From contig NZ_MTZV01000002.1 in the NCBI RefSeq assembly GCF_002362315.1, positions 186,001 to 250,000 on the forward strand: a stretch of DNA of 64,000 bases, given 5' to 3'. Positions 17,771-28,078 of this stretch are shown here, piece by piece. Position numbers and translations under genes: made by a program. Origin of the DNA: Paraburkholderia acidicola. GTDB lineage: Bacteria; Pseudomonadota; Gammaproteobacteria; Burkholderiales; Burkholderiaceae. The notes beneath the pieces were generated by a model that saw only the letters and a list, made by a program, of their open reading frames with translations, was not told the DNA's origin and did not search any database. The number at the start of each line of letters is the position of its first letter. Positions within the stretch are counted from its first letter, which is position 1.

Positions 17771-18949
17771 ATGACCTATCAACCGAATGCGGCATTTGCG
17801 GGCCTGTTCCGTGCATTCACGTCGGACCCGGCCAGCATCGGCAACCAGCTCACGCAGCAGATGAACGAGCGGGATGCCGATGCGCCGCTGCTCGTATCGA
17901 CTGGTTCGGACATCGTGCTGTTTCCAGGCGCGGGCCGCGCCCCGCTGATCGAAAGTTTTCGCAAGTCGACGCGCGGCTTTATCGAGCTGACCGCGGTATC
18001 GCATCTGCCGCTGGCGCTCGCCTACCTGGCACGCATGCGCGAACTCGCCGCACCGGCCACGCGCGACGCCGCCGACAGCAGTTGGCGCCAGGCCGCCGCG
18101 CAACTCGCCGTGCATGCGGCACACGTACGCGCAGCGAATTCGGTTGAACTCTGGCGCGACGACATCACCGTGCACAGCCTTGCGGGACAGGAAACGAAGC
18201 TCACCGCTCTGGTCGACTACACGTGCGCCGTATCGATCGAGATGCTCGAGCGCGCGCAGCGCGAACCGGACCTGATGACCTTCGACGCACTACGCGACCG
18301 CTACTTCGCACCGCTCGACGAACACGCGCTGCCGGTGCCGATGAACGACGTGATGTTCGCGACCTTCGGGCTCGCGTTCCTGGACATCGTCTACCGGATC
18401 GGCAACTGGTTGCGCGAGCAATCACTCGACTGGAGCCGCACGATGGTGCTCGTTAGCGGTCGCTCGGGACGGCCGACCGCGGGCGCCACGTGGGCCTCGA
18501 ACAACATGTGTCATCTGATCTGGCGTGCATCGGGCCGCGCGCTGCCGCCCGAGCGGTTGTTCATTGCGCCGCACGCGCCGTCGTTCTCGGTGGCCGAACT
18601 GCCGGACGCCGCCGGTCTCGCGGCACTCGAACAGACCTATCGCACGCTATGGCAAAACACGCGTGCGAGCATCGATGTGGCGCGCGAGCTGTTCCCCGAT
18701 CACGAGGGCTATCGTTTCGAACCAACCGCCGCCGAGAGCATGCCGCGGTTCGCCGCTCCCGACGATCGCCATGCGATGAGCGCACGTCTGCGTCGCATCA
18801 TGGAGGACCCGGCGCAACTGCTGTCGAACTGCGTCGCGGACCTGATCATCGACCAGTTGCACGACAACGGTAACCGGCCCGCCGACGTGACGATTCCCGG
18901 CTTCACGCACGTTCGCTATCCGGAGATTCCGGAGGTCTCACCGCACTGA
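17771..18949 (+). CDS. Conserved protein of unknown function in catabolic cluster
   Basis: 392 residues, not securely recognised; the N-terminus (NAAFAGLFRAFTSDPASIGNQ, TGSDIVLFPGAGRAP) may belong to the DUF5624 group, from memory only. No signal peptide or membrane helix. Features: TRGFIELTAVSHLPLALAYL (~60-80), a histidine/arginine-rich middle, LVSGRSGRPTAGATWASNNM (~230), and a helical C-terminus. It is placed between the LigI-like hydrolase and the transporter with short gaps, so it probably takes part in the same pathway, perhaps as an enzyme without a named reaction. Confidence 0.6.
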   Translation: MTYQPNAAFAGLFRAFTSDPASIGNQLTQQMNERDADAPLLVSTGSDIVLFPGAGRAPLIESFRKSTRGFIELTAVSHLPLALAYLARMRELAAPATRDAADSSWRQAAAQLAVHAAHVRAANSVELWRDDITVHSLAGQETKLTALVDYTCAVSIEMLERAQREPDLMTFDALRDRYFAPLDEHALPVPMNDVMFATFGLAFLDIVYRIGNWLREQSLDWSRTMVLVSGRSGRPTAGATWASNNMCHLIWRASGRALPPERLFIAPHAPSFSVAELPDAAGLAALEQTYRTLWQNTRASIDVARELFPDHEGYRFEPTAAESMPRFAAPDDRHAMSARLRRIMEDPAQLLSNCVADLIIDQLHDNGNRPADVTIPGFTHVRYPEIPEVSPH

Positions 18950-19040
18950 CGCACGTGATCACACACGACCCCGCACCATACCAGCACGCAGGGCGACGCA
19001 GCCGGTCGACATAGAAAGCCCGCCACGGAGACGCATCACC

Positions 19041-20375
19041 ATGACCCATTTCGACGCAGCATCGCTGAACCCGCGCAGTGCAGCACCGGCCCTGCCGACC
19101 GCAACGGTCGTGCGGATCACGCTGGTCTGCTTCGCGGTATCGATGATCGACGGATTCGACACGCTGATGCTGTCGTTCGTCGCGCCGCTACTCGCGCATT
19201 CGCTGCAGATCGATCACGCGGCGCTCGGCCGGGTGTTTGGTGCGGGCTTTGTCGGCACGGTGCTCGGTTCGCTGATTGCCGGTCCGCTCGCCGACCGCTT
19301 CGGGCGCCGCCCGATGCTGCTGTTGGCGCTCGCCGTCACGGGTTTCTTTACGCTGGCGTGTGCGTTCGCCGGTTCGGCAACGTCGCTTGCGACGCTGCGT
19401 TTTCTCGGCGGGCTCGGGATGGGCGGCGCGATTCCGGCGGTCGCCGCGATCACCGCGGAGAGCAGCGCTTCACAGCGCCGCTCGTCGCTGGTCATCCTGA
19501 TGTTTATCGGCTTTCCGCTCGGTGCAGTGGTAGGTGGTGCGATCACCGCGGCGCTGATGATGCGCTTCGGCTGGCCCTTCGTGTTTCTGATGGGCGGCAC
19601 CTGCGCACTCGCCGCGATCGTGCCGGTGTTGCTCGTGATTCCGTCGACCACCGCCGCACGCGCCGATGCTGCCGCGCCCTCCGCGCAGCGCAGTCTTGCG
19701 GGCCGCGCATTCGGTTCGTTCGTCGGCGATCTGCTCGCGGATGGCCGACTCGCACCGACGCTCGCGCTCTGGTTCGGCTTGCTGGCGAGCATGATACTGA
19801 CCGGCTTTCTCGTTAACTTCATGCCGACCATCCTCAACCTCAACGGCATCACACCGGATCGCGCCGCATTGGGCGCGGTGGTCCTGAACCTGGGCGCGAT
19901 CGTCGGTGCGTTGCTGATTTCGGCCGTCGTCGGACGCATCGGACCGTTCGTGCCGGTCATCATTTCGTTCGCATGCGGCGCCGTGGTGGTGTTCGCGCTG
20001 GGCCGTGTGATCGGTGCGGGCAATGCGGCGTTCGGCGTGCTGTTTTTCGCCGGCGCATGTCTTGTCGGCGGTCAGCTGACGATGCCCGCCATCGCGAGCC
20101 GGTTGTACCCGACGCCGGTTCGCGGCTCCGGCATCGGCTGGACGATGGCGATCGGGCGGATGGGATCGATCATCGGACCGCTGGTCGGCGGCATCCTGCT
20201 CGCACAGAAACTGCCGCTCGAACAGATCTTCGTGATCGCCGCGCTGCTTGCCGTCTGTGCCTCACTCGGCATCGCACTCGTCGCCGCGTGGCGGCCACGC
20301 GAGGACATTGATACGCGCGCACCGGCAGCCCCGTTCACCATCACCCACGCAGAGCCGGGCAATGGAAAGTCTTGA
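19041..20375 (+). CDS. MFS transporter, aromatic acid:H+ symporter type
   Basis: 444 residues, 12 membrane helices. The AAHS-subfamily signature DGFD lies in helix 1 (MIDGFDTLMLSF), with GPLADRFGRRPML between helices 2 and 3 and FLGGLGMGGAIPAVAA in helix 4. These proteins import aromatic or related carboxylic acids (4-hydroxybenzoate, protocatechuate). It stands after three enzyme genes and overlaps the following EAR-repeat gene. Together with the porin at 21622 it could provide entry of the cluster's substrate across both membranes. Confidence 0.88.
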   Translation: MTHFDAASLNPRSAAPALPTATVVRITLVCFAVSMIDGFDTLMLSFVAPLLAHSLQIDHAALGRVFGAGFVGTVLGSLIAGPLADRFGRRPMLLLALAVTGFFTLACAFAGSATSLATLRFLGGLGMGGAIPAVAAITAESSASQRRSSLVILMFIGFPLGAVVGGAITAALMMRFGWPFVFLMGGTCALAAIVPVLLVIPSTTAARADAAAPSAQRSLAGRAFGSFVGDLLADGRLAPTLALWFGLLASMILTGFLVNFMPTILNLNGITPDRAALGAVVLNLGAIVGALLISAVVGRIGPFVPVIISFACGAVVVFALGRVIGAGNAAFGVLFFAGACLVGGQLTMPAIASRLYPTPVRGSGIGWTMAIGRMGSIIGPLVGGILLAQKLPLEQIFVIAALLAVCASLGIALVAAWRPREDIDTRAPAAPFTITHAEPGNGKS

Positions 20376-21489
20376 GTCAATGGCAACCTCGACAGCAACG
20401 GCGTCGCGCCTGCTCGCTCCGGTACAAACGCTCGCGACAAGTGGCGCGCGCGCCGTCGAGACCTTCACGATCGACGGCACGTTGCACCTCGCGATACCGC
20501 AGCTCGCGCTCGACATTCCCGGCCAGCCGGCCGCGATGAATGGCGGCGACAGCGACACGGACGCGCTGATCTATCGCTGGGAAGCCGGCCGCTTTGTCGA
20601 AGCCGCAACGCTGCCGCTACCGGGCGGTGAAGACGTCGAATTCTTCACGCTCGGCACGCGCCATTTTCTGGCGACCTGTGGCGTGCGTTCCGGCCGCGGT
20701 CCGTACTCGCTCGATACCGAAGCGGTGCTGTACGAACACGACGGCACGCAGTGGCAACCGTTTCAGCGCTTTGCCGTTTTCGCGGCCAAGCAGTGGCGCT
20801 TCTTCACGCTCGGTGCGCGGCACTTTCTCGCGTTGGCGCAGGGTGTGACCGTTGAAGGTGTCGTGCCGCGCCATCCGCGCGAATCGTATCTGTTCGAATG
20901 GGATGGCGAACGCTTCGTGCCATTCCAAAGGTTCGATGGACGCTGGGGTTACAACTGGGCGTTCGCTCGCTTCGGTGCACAGCATCTGCTCGCGTATGCG
21001 GATCACGTGGACGGCTCGCTGATCTACCGCTGGACGGGCGAGCGCTTCGAGCCGCTGCAACGCTTCGATCAAACCGGCGGTCGCGCATTCTGCTTCTTCG
21101 AGGACGCAGGCACGCTGTGGATGGTCTACGCGAACCTGACCGGCACGACCTGCCTGTACCGGTTCGACGGTACGCAGTTCGAGCCGGTGCAGACACTCGG
21201 CGAGGCCGGCGGACGCGAGCTGAAACTCATCGACGGCGCGCACGGCCGCTACCTCGTGCGTGTGTGTTTTATCACCGGCACACCATACGATCCGCATACC
21301 TCACTGACTTCGCAGATCTATCGCTGGAACGGCAACGGCTTCGATCTCGCCGACACCTTTCCGACCACCGGCGGCACCGACGCCGCGACGTTCGTCGCCG
21401 ACGGTCAGCGTTATCTGCTCGTTAGCAACAGCTTGAGCGCGGAAGTACGCTTCCGCGCGGATACGGTGCTGTACCGGTTCGACGGTTGA
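20362..21489 (+). CDS. EAR/EPTP-repeat seven-bladed propeller protein
   Basis: About 375 residues formed almost entirely of ~47-residue repeats of the pattern F-F-T-L-G-x-R-H-F-L-A ... L-I-Y-R-W-x-G-x-x-F-x-P-x-Q-x-F, for example SLIYRWTGERFEPLQRFD and FTLGARHFLALAQGV. This is the epitempin (EAR/EPTP) repeat, which folds as a seven-bladed propeller. No signal peptide is seen. The start overlaps the MFS stop by 14 bp; an alternative ATG at 20380 is just as possible. The coupling to the transporter gene suggests a role in the same pathway, but no catalytic function is known. Confidence 0.75.
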   Translation: MESLESMATSTATASRLLAPVQTLATSGARAVETFTIDGTLHLAIPQLALDIPGQPAAMNGGDSDTDALIYRWEAGRFVEAATLPLPGGEDVEFFTLGTRHFLATCGVRSGRGPYSLDTEAVLYEHDGTQWQPFQRFAVFAAKQWRFFTLGARHFLALAQGVTVEGVVPRHPRESYLFEWDGERFVPFQRFDGRWGYNWAFARFGAQHLLAYADHVDGSLIYRWTGERFEPLQRFDQTGGRAFCFFEDAGTLWMVYANLTGTTCLYRFDGTQFEPVQTLGEAGGRELKLIDGAHGRYLVRVCFITGTPYDPHTSLTSQIYRWNGNGFDLADTFPTTGGTDAATFVADGQRYLLVSNSLSAEVRFRADTVLYRFDG

Positions 21490-21621
21490 CCCAGAGGCGC
21501 GCGTCAATGTGCGCCCGCTTCGCCCGCTTCACGCAGTTTCTCGACGCTCTGCAAAAAATCCCTCGCCGAAGGGAGGGGCGTCGTTTTGCCAGAAAAAATT
21601 CAAACTCAAGGAGACGACACG

Positions 21622-22725
21622 ATGAAGAAGATGCTTGTTTGCAGTGCGTTGTTCGCCGCATGCGCAGGTCAGACGGCTCACGCGCAGAGCAGCGTGACGA
21701 TGTACGGGATCATCGACGCGGGGCTCACGTATTTCAGCAACCTGAATGGTCACTCGGCGTTTGTTGCGAACGACGGCTCGATCCAGTCCAACCGCTGGGG
21801 CCTGACAGGTACCGAAGATCTCGGCGGCGGAACGCGGGCGATCTTCACGCTCGAAAACGGCTTTAACCTGTACAGCGGCACGATGGTGCAGTCGGGCGTG
21901 CTGTTTAGCCGCCAGGCCTGGCTCGGCCTCGCCGATAACCGGCGCGGCACGCTGACGTTCGGCAAGCAGTACGACTTCTTCTGGGACAACCTCACGCAGT
22001 TCGCGATGGGCCAGTATGCCGGCCAGTACTCGTGGCACCCCGGCGACTTCGATCACCTCGCCGGTACGCTGCATATCAACAACGCGGTGAAGTATCGCTC
22101 GCCGAGCTTTTACGGCTTCACGGTGGGCGCGTTGTATGCGTTTCCGTCGCAGTCGGTATCGGCGGGCACGGGGCGCGTGATGGCGTTTGGCGCGCGCTAT
22201 GACAACGGCCCGCTGCATATCGGTCTCGCGTACACCAATACCCACGACATGGGGCTGAACGCGCCGACCCAGGCCGGCACCACTCTGTTTGCGGACCTGC
22301 CCGCCGCGCCTGTCCTCGTGACGAACATGAGCACGTTCGGTGCGGGTGCGAGTTATACCTATGGCATCTCGCTCACGCGCATCCTGTTCACGGACACCCA
22401 CTTCCGGGTTCGCGACGACAACGGCTCGATGCCGACTTACGAAATCAACGAAGTGTTGCAGCTCACGCCCGCCACGACCCTCCTTGCCGGCTACTGGTAC
22501 AGCAAGCTCGAGGATCAGCGCTGGCAGAACGCGACGCTGCTGCTCGACTATGCACTGTCGAAGCGCACCGATATCTATACGAGCGCGACGTATCTGCGTG
22601 TCTCGGGCGGTGCGGCGCCGGTGTTTCTCGGCGGGGGTGCGGCGCCGGTGTTCGTCAATGGTAATTACGTGGGCACGGGCAATTCGTCGACCGCGGTGCG
22701 CGTTGGGATTCGTACGCGATTCTGA
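21622..22725 (+). CDS. Gram-negative porin
   Basis: 367 residues with a Sec signal peptide (MKKMLVCSALFAACAGQTAHAQS) and the Burkholderia-type porin start SSVTMYGIIDAGL, SNRWGLTGTEDLGGGTRAIFTLENGF, SRQAWLGLADNRRGTLTFGKQYD, ending in the outer-membrane signature VGIRTRF with terminal phenylalanine. A 16-stranded trimeric general-diffusion porin is expected. The ATG at 21622 is chosen behind AAGGAGACGACACG. It closes the catabolic cluster and faces a hairpin at 22760. Confidence 0.92.
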   Translation: MKKMLVCSALFAACAGQTAHAQSSVTMYGIIDAGLTYFSNLNGHSAFVANDGSIQSNRWGLTGTEDLGGGTRAIFTLENGFNLYSGTMVQSGVLFSRQAWLGLADNRRGTLTFGKQYDFFWDNLTQFAMGQYAGQYSWHPGDFDHLAGTLHINNAVKYRSPSFYGFTVGALYAFPSQSVSAGTGRVMAFGARYDNGPLHIGLAYTNTHDMGLNAPTQAGTTLFADLPAAPVLVTNMSTFGAGASYTYGISLTRILFTDTHFRVRDDNGSMPTYEINEVLQLTPATTLLAGYWYSKLEDQRWQNATLLLDYALSKRTDIYTSATYLRVSGGAAPVFLGGGAAPVFVNGNYVGTGNSSTAVRVGIRTRF

Positions 22726-22759
22726 GCGGGATGGAGCGGGAGGTTCTGCAGGAGGGATG

Positions 22760-22792
22760 AGCGCAGCGCACGGAGTCGTCGTGCGCTGCGCT
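22760..22792. terminator. Perfect 13-bp hairpin between convergent genes
   Basis: AGCGCAGCGCACG, a 7-base loop, and its exact complement, placed between the ends of the porin gene and the Rieske gene. There is no T-run on either side, so it may act as a bidirectional factor-dependent terminator or RNA end stabiliser. Confidence 0.55.
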
Positions 22793-22854
22793 ATGGGTTT
22801 CGTGCCGGGCTTCGTGGACTTTGCGGGCCCGCCCGTGTTGCTCGCCTATGGCGG

Positions 22855-24087
22855 CTATTCGTCGGTGGCTTGCAGCGCTTCGGTTGCTGTAGCAGCCGTA
22901 CGTAGAACCGGTCTCGCGCCCGCTTCATGCTGGGTCTGCGTGACGACCTCGATCGGAATGCGTCGATGGTACGGCCCGGTCGGCGCAGCAGCGCGTTCCG
23001 CAACGCCGCTTTCCCGCAGCAGCGAGCGCAGTTCGTTGATCACCGGAAACACTTCGTGATTCCAGTCGGCGCCCTGGCGATCATGCGCTTCCTGCTCGCG
23101 CTCGACGATCCAGCGGTCTTCCTTGAAGATGCGTTCGGTGAACCACACGAGCAGCGGCCACGCGATATCGAGCAGCACACCGACGCCCGGCCGGCGTATG
23201 GAGAGCAACCCGAACGTGCGATTCGTGCGCTGTTCGGCATCGAGCGGCACATAGACGATCCACAGATCCATCACGACCGTCTTCGACGAGTTAACGATGC
23301 GCAACGTCTGGTACGGATACTCGGTGCGGATCGTCATCACGTCCTTGTCGTTACCCGACGCACCCTGCCGGCTCTGACCGAAGATGATCGCCTCGCCAAC
23401 CGGCTGCTGGCCTTCCATCCGCGCGAACGTGTAATCGACTTCGACCCAGCCTTCGCCGCGCCGCCGCCCGAGCGAGCGCGCGCGCATCTGCCCCATCTGC
23501 TTGCGATGCAGGAACTGATGGTTCATGTCCATCAGGTTCTCGTGCATGAACGAGTAATGGCACGCGACTTCGCGGCCGAAGCGGCGTGTCTTGTACTTGG
23601 GATCGCTGGCGGCGTTCATCACGGGAAGCGCAACGGTATCGGCCAGTGCGGCGTTGCCAGGGAAGACGAAGATCAGTCCTTCCACTTCGCGGCACGGATA
23701 TGAGCGCACGCCGTTCGGCAGACGCTCGCGCCCGAGGTAAGGGACGTCGATACAGCGACCGGTGCAGTCGTAGGTCCAGCCGTGATAGCAGCAGCGAATC
23801 GATTCGCCGTCGACCACGCCGCCGTGCAGCGGCACCTGACGGTGCGCGCAGCGGTCTTCGAGGGCGAACACGGCGCCGGATTCGGTGCGCACGAGCACGA
23901 TCGGTTCACCAGCGAAGCGCACGCCATGCGCCTTGCCGCGCTTGACTTCACGCGACCAGGCCAGCGGGTACCAGAAATCGGGGTGAATATCGACCCGGCG
24001 CAGATCGCGCTCGAGGGCGTCTGAGGTTTCAGGGGCTGCAGGGGCGGAACCGACTGCACTGCTTTCCAGCGGGGGGACTGCATGCAC
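22855..24087 (-). CDS. Rieske aromatic ring-hydroxylating oxygenase, large subunit
   Basis: 410 residues. The Rieske [2Fe-2S] motif is CAHRQVPL...CCYHGWTYD (~82-107). The mononuclear iron site is ENLMDMNHQFLHRK (~178-191), giving the D-x2-H-x3/4-H pattern. The organisation and size match the vanillate/phthalate-type or PAO-like single-component alpha subunits. It should hydroxylate or demethylate an aromatic or cyclic substrate using an external reductase, which is not encoded nearby. The start is GTG at 24085-24087 behind AGGAGG eight bases upstream. Confidence 0.87.
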   Translation of the reverse strand: MHAVPPLESSAVGSAPAAPETSDALERDLRRVDIHPDFWYPLAWSREVKRGKAHGVRFAGEPIVLVRTESGAVFALEDRCAHRQVPLHGGVVDGESIRCCYHGWTYDCTGRCIDVPYLGRERLPNGVRSYPCREVEGLIFVFPGNAALADTVALPVMNAASDPKYKTRRFGREVACHYSFMHENLMDMNHQFLHRKQMGQMRARSLGRRRGEGWVEVDYTFARMEGQQPVGEAIIFGQSRQGASGNDKDVMTIRTEYPYQTLRIVNSSKTVVMDLWIVYVPLDAEQRTNRTFGLLSIRRPGVGVLLDIAWPLLVWFTERIFKEDRWIVEREQEAHDRQGADWNHEVFPVINELRSLLRESGVAERAAAPTGPYHRRIPIEVVTQTQHEAGARPVLRTAATATEALQATDE

Positions 24088-24344
24088 GGGTAAGGCCTCC
24101 TTGCATGACGGGGAGCTGGGTTGGCCGAACCCATGAACGGAATGTCAACATCGCCGCACAGTTTACTCGAACCTTGCGACACCATGGGCCTGGGGTCGAT
24201 ACCGGGTCGGGGCGGACATTGCAGGCCAGCCAGCAATTTCTGGACCTTCAGCCGATAATCCACCTGCGGGTGCCTCAAGTACTGTCAGCACAGGAGTCAA
24301 TACCCGCTTGCACCCCGTTGTACTCGATAGATCCGAACCTGCAC

Positions 24345-24872
24345 ATGGAAAGACATACCGCCCGGCTGCGCCTGAGAAAACCGTCGCTCGACGACGCCGC
24401 CACCGTGCTCGCGATCTTCAGCGATCCGGCAACCAGCCGTTTCAATCCAGCTGGACCGATGCGCGATATCGGCGCGGCGCGGGCGCGTCTCGACGCATGG
24501 CTCGCGCACTGGGACGAGTATGGATTCGGCTACTGGGCCATTCATGAAACCAACGCGCCCGATACCGTGATCGGCTTTGGTGGTTTGCTCTGGCGACCGT
24601 TGCGCGGTTACACGGGGCGGCTGCAACTCGGTTACCGGTTCGCCACGGCCGCCTGGGGCCGCGGCCTCGCCACCGAATTTGCGCAGGACGCGATCGACTT
24701 CGCCCATCGCAAGGTATCTGCCGATGTGCTGGCCGTCGTCTCGCCGGGCAACGCCGCATCGATCCGTGTGCTCGAAAAAGCCGGCATGCGCCAGATCGGC
24801 GACATCAACGACATCAGCGGGCAGCCGCCGAGCCTCGTGTTCAAGGCGGCCCGTGTGACTGCGTCACCTTAG
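24345..24872 (+). CDS. GNAT-family N-acetyltransferase (RimJ/RimL type)
   Basis: 175 residues. The Acetyltransf_3 pattern is clear: RLRLRKPSLDDAATVLAIFSD at the start, YWAIHETNAPDTVIGFGGL, then RFATAAWGRGLATEFAQDAIDFA (acetyl-CoA loop) and VSPGNAASIRVLEKAGM. It transfers acetyl from acetyl-CoA to an amine. The ATG at 24345 matches the domain start; no good ribosome site is visible. It stands alone between the divergent Rieske gene and convergent hydA. Confidence 0.82.
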   Translation: MERHTARLRLRKPSLDDAATVLAIFSDPATSRFNPAGPMRDIGAARARLDAWLAHWDEYGFGYWAIHETNAPDTVIGFGGLLWRPLRGYTGRLQLGYRFATAAWGRGLATEFAQDAIDFAHRKVSADVLAVVSPGNAASIRVLEKAGMRQIGDINDISGQPPSLVFKAARVTASP

Positions 24873-24900
24873 ACGACACAGCCACGACAACGCGACGATT

Positions 24901-26394
<1,494 letters not shown>

Positions 26395-27906
26395 TCAAGC
26401 GCGCGCAATGCGCGTACTCCCGCTGCCCGCGAACTTCATCCAGAAGCCGTACACGAGTGCCGCGAGCGCAAGCCCGACGAACCATGCATACGTATAGACG
26501 CTTTTGAACGCATCGGGCACATTCGGAAACGCCGCCGGAAACGCGGTGTTCAGAAAGCCCGGCAGGTTCGGCAACACGCCGATTACGAGCGCAGCCACCG
26601 CCGCAATGTTCCAGCCGCCCACATACGCATATTCGCCGTGCTCGTCGAACAGTTCACGATGATCGAGCCGCGTACCGCGAATCAGGAAGTAATCGACCAT
26701 CATGATGCCCGCCACCGGTCCGAGCAGCGCCGAGTACCCAACCAGCCATGTGAAGATGTAGCCCTGCGTGGTGGCGAGGATCTTCCACGGCATCATCACG
26801 ATCGCGATCGTCGCGGTGATCATCCCGCCTGCGCGATACGAAATGCCCTTGGGCCACAGGCTCGAAAAGTCGTATGCCGGGCCAACCAGGTTGGCCGCGA
26901 GATTGCAGCACATCGTGTCGAGCGTCAGGATAACCAGCGCGAGACCGACGCCGATGCCGGTCATGCGGCTCGTCAGATCGATCGGATCCCAGATCGCCTT
27001 GCCGTAGATCACCACAGTCGCCGACGTGACCACCACTGAAATTACCGACAGCAGCGCCATCGGCAGCGGCAAGCCAATTGCCTGGCCGACCATCTGGTCG
27101 CGCTGCGTTTTGGCGAAGCGCGTGAAGTCGGGAATATTCAGCGCGAGCGTCGCCCAGAACCCAACCATCGCTGTGAGGCTCGGCCAGAACGTGACCCAGA
27201 ACATCCCGGCCTTTTTGCCACCGGCGTCGAACTGCGACGGCGTGGACAGCATCGAACCAACGCCGCCCGCCTTCGAAGTCGCCCACCACACCAGTGCGAT
27301 ACACATCACGACCTTGATCGGCGCGGACCAGCTTTCGAGCCAGCGGATCGAGTCGGTACCGTTGACGATGAAATAGATCTGCAGCGCCCAGAAAGCGAGA
27401 AAGCACGCGGCCTGGCCAATCGAGATGTCGATCAACGGAAGTGCCGCGCCCTGCAATGCGTTGCCAGTCAGAATGTTGAGCAACGTATAGATCGCGCTAC
27501 CGCCAAGCCAGGTCTGAATGCCGTACCAGCCGCACGCGACGATCGCGCGCAACAACGCCGGCAGTTTTGCGCCCTGCGTGCCGAACGACGAACGCACGAG
27601 CACTGCGTAGGGAATGCCGTGTTTCGCGCCTGCGTGACCAATCAGCAGCATCGGTACGAGCACGATCAGGTTGCCGAGCAGCACGGTCGCCACCGCCTGC
27701 CAGGGCGACATGCCCTGCTCGGTCAAACCCGAGGCCAGCATGTACGACGCGATGTTCATCACCATGCCGACCCACAGCGCCGCGAAGTGATACCACCGCC
27801 ACGTGCGTTGCGCGCTACCGGTTGGCGCAAGGTCGTCGTTGTAGAGCGCACTGCTGTGAACGTCTGCCTGCAGCGGCGAAGCGCCGGTTCCCGCGGACTG
27901 ATTCAT
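26395..27906 (-). CDS. NCS1-family pyrimidine/nucleobase:cation symporter
   Basis: 503 residues, 12 membrane helices, NCS1 family. Visible: WVGMVMNIASYMLASGL (helix 1), GIPYAVLVRSSFGTQGAKLPALLRAIVACGWYGIQTW, and GLPLPMALLSVISVVVTSATVV. The family imports uracil, thymine, cytosine, hydantoins or allantoin with a cation. Its place between preA and hydA makes uracil or dihydropyrimidine the likely substrate. It is followed by hydA with 27 bp between them. Confidence 0.9.
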   Translation of the reverse strand: MNQSAGTGASPLQADVHSSALYNDDLAPTGSAQRTWRWYHFAALWVGMVMNIASYMLASGLTEQGMSPWQAVATVLLGNLIVLVPMLLIGHAGAKHGIPYAVLVRSSFGTQGAKLPALLRAIVACGWYGIQTWLGGSAIYTLLNILTGNALQGAALPLIDISIGQAACFLAFWALQIYFIVNGTDSIRWLESWSAPIKVVMCIALVWWATSKAGGVGSMLSTPSQFDAGGKKAGMFWVTFWPSLTAMVGFWATLALNIPDFTRFAKTQRDQMVGQAIGLPLPMALLSVISVVVTSATVVIYGKAIWDPIDLTSRMTGIGVGLALVILTLDTMCCNLAANLVGPAYDFSSLWPKGISYRAGGMITATIAIVMMPWKILATTQGYIFTWLVGYSALLGPVAGIMMVDYFLIRGTRLDHRELFDEHGEYAYVGGWNIAAVAALVIGVLPNLPGFLNTAFPAAFPNVPDAFKSVYTYAWFVGLALAALVYGFWMKFAGSGSTRIARA

Positions 27907-28078
27907 TGAAGGTTCTCCAATCGTCGAAAGGCTGGCGCGTCGTCGTCGCGATGCATCCAGGGTGCACGTGCTGCGCGTTCATCGCCGGTCTGGGTGCCGG
28001 TTCTTTTGTTGTCTCTGCGGCCTGGTGCAGCTTGTTCGTCACTCGCTTTAAAGCACGATCGAGGCTTGCAGTGCGGAG

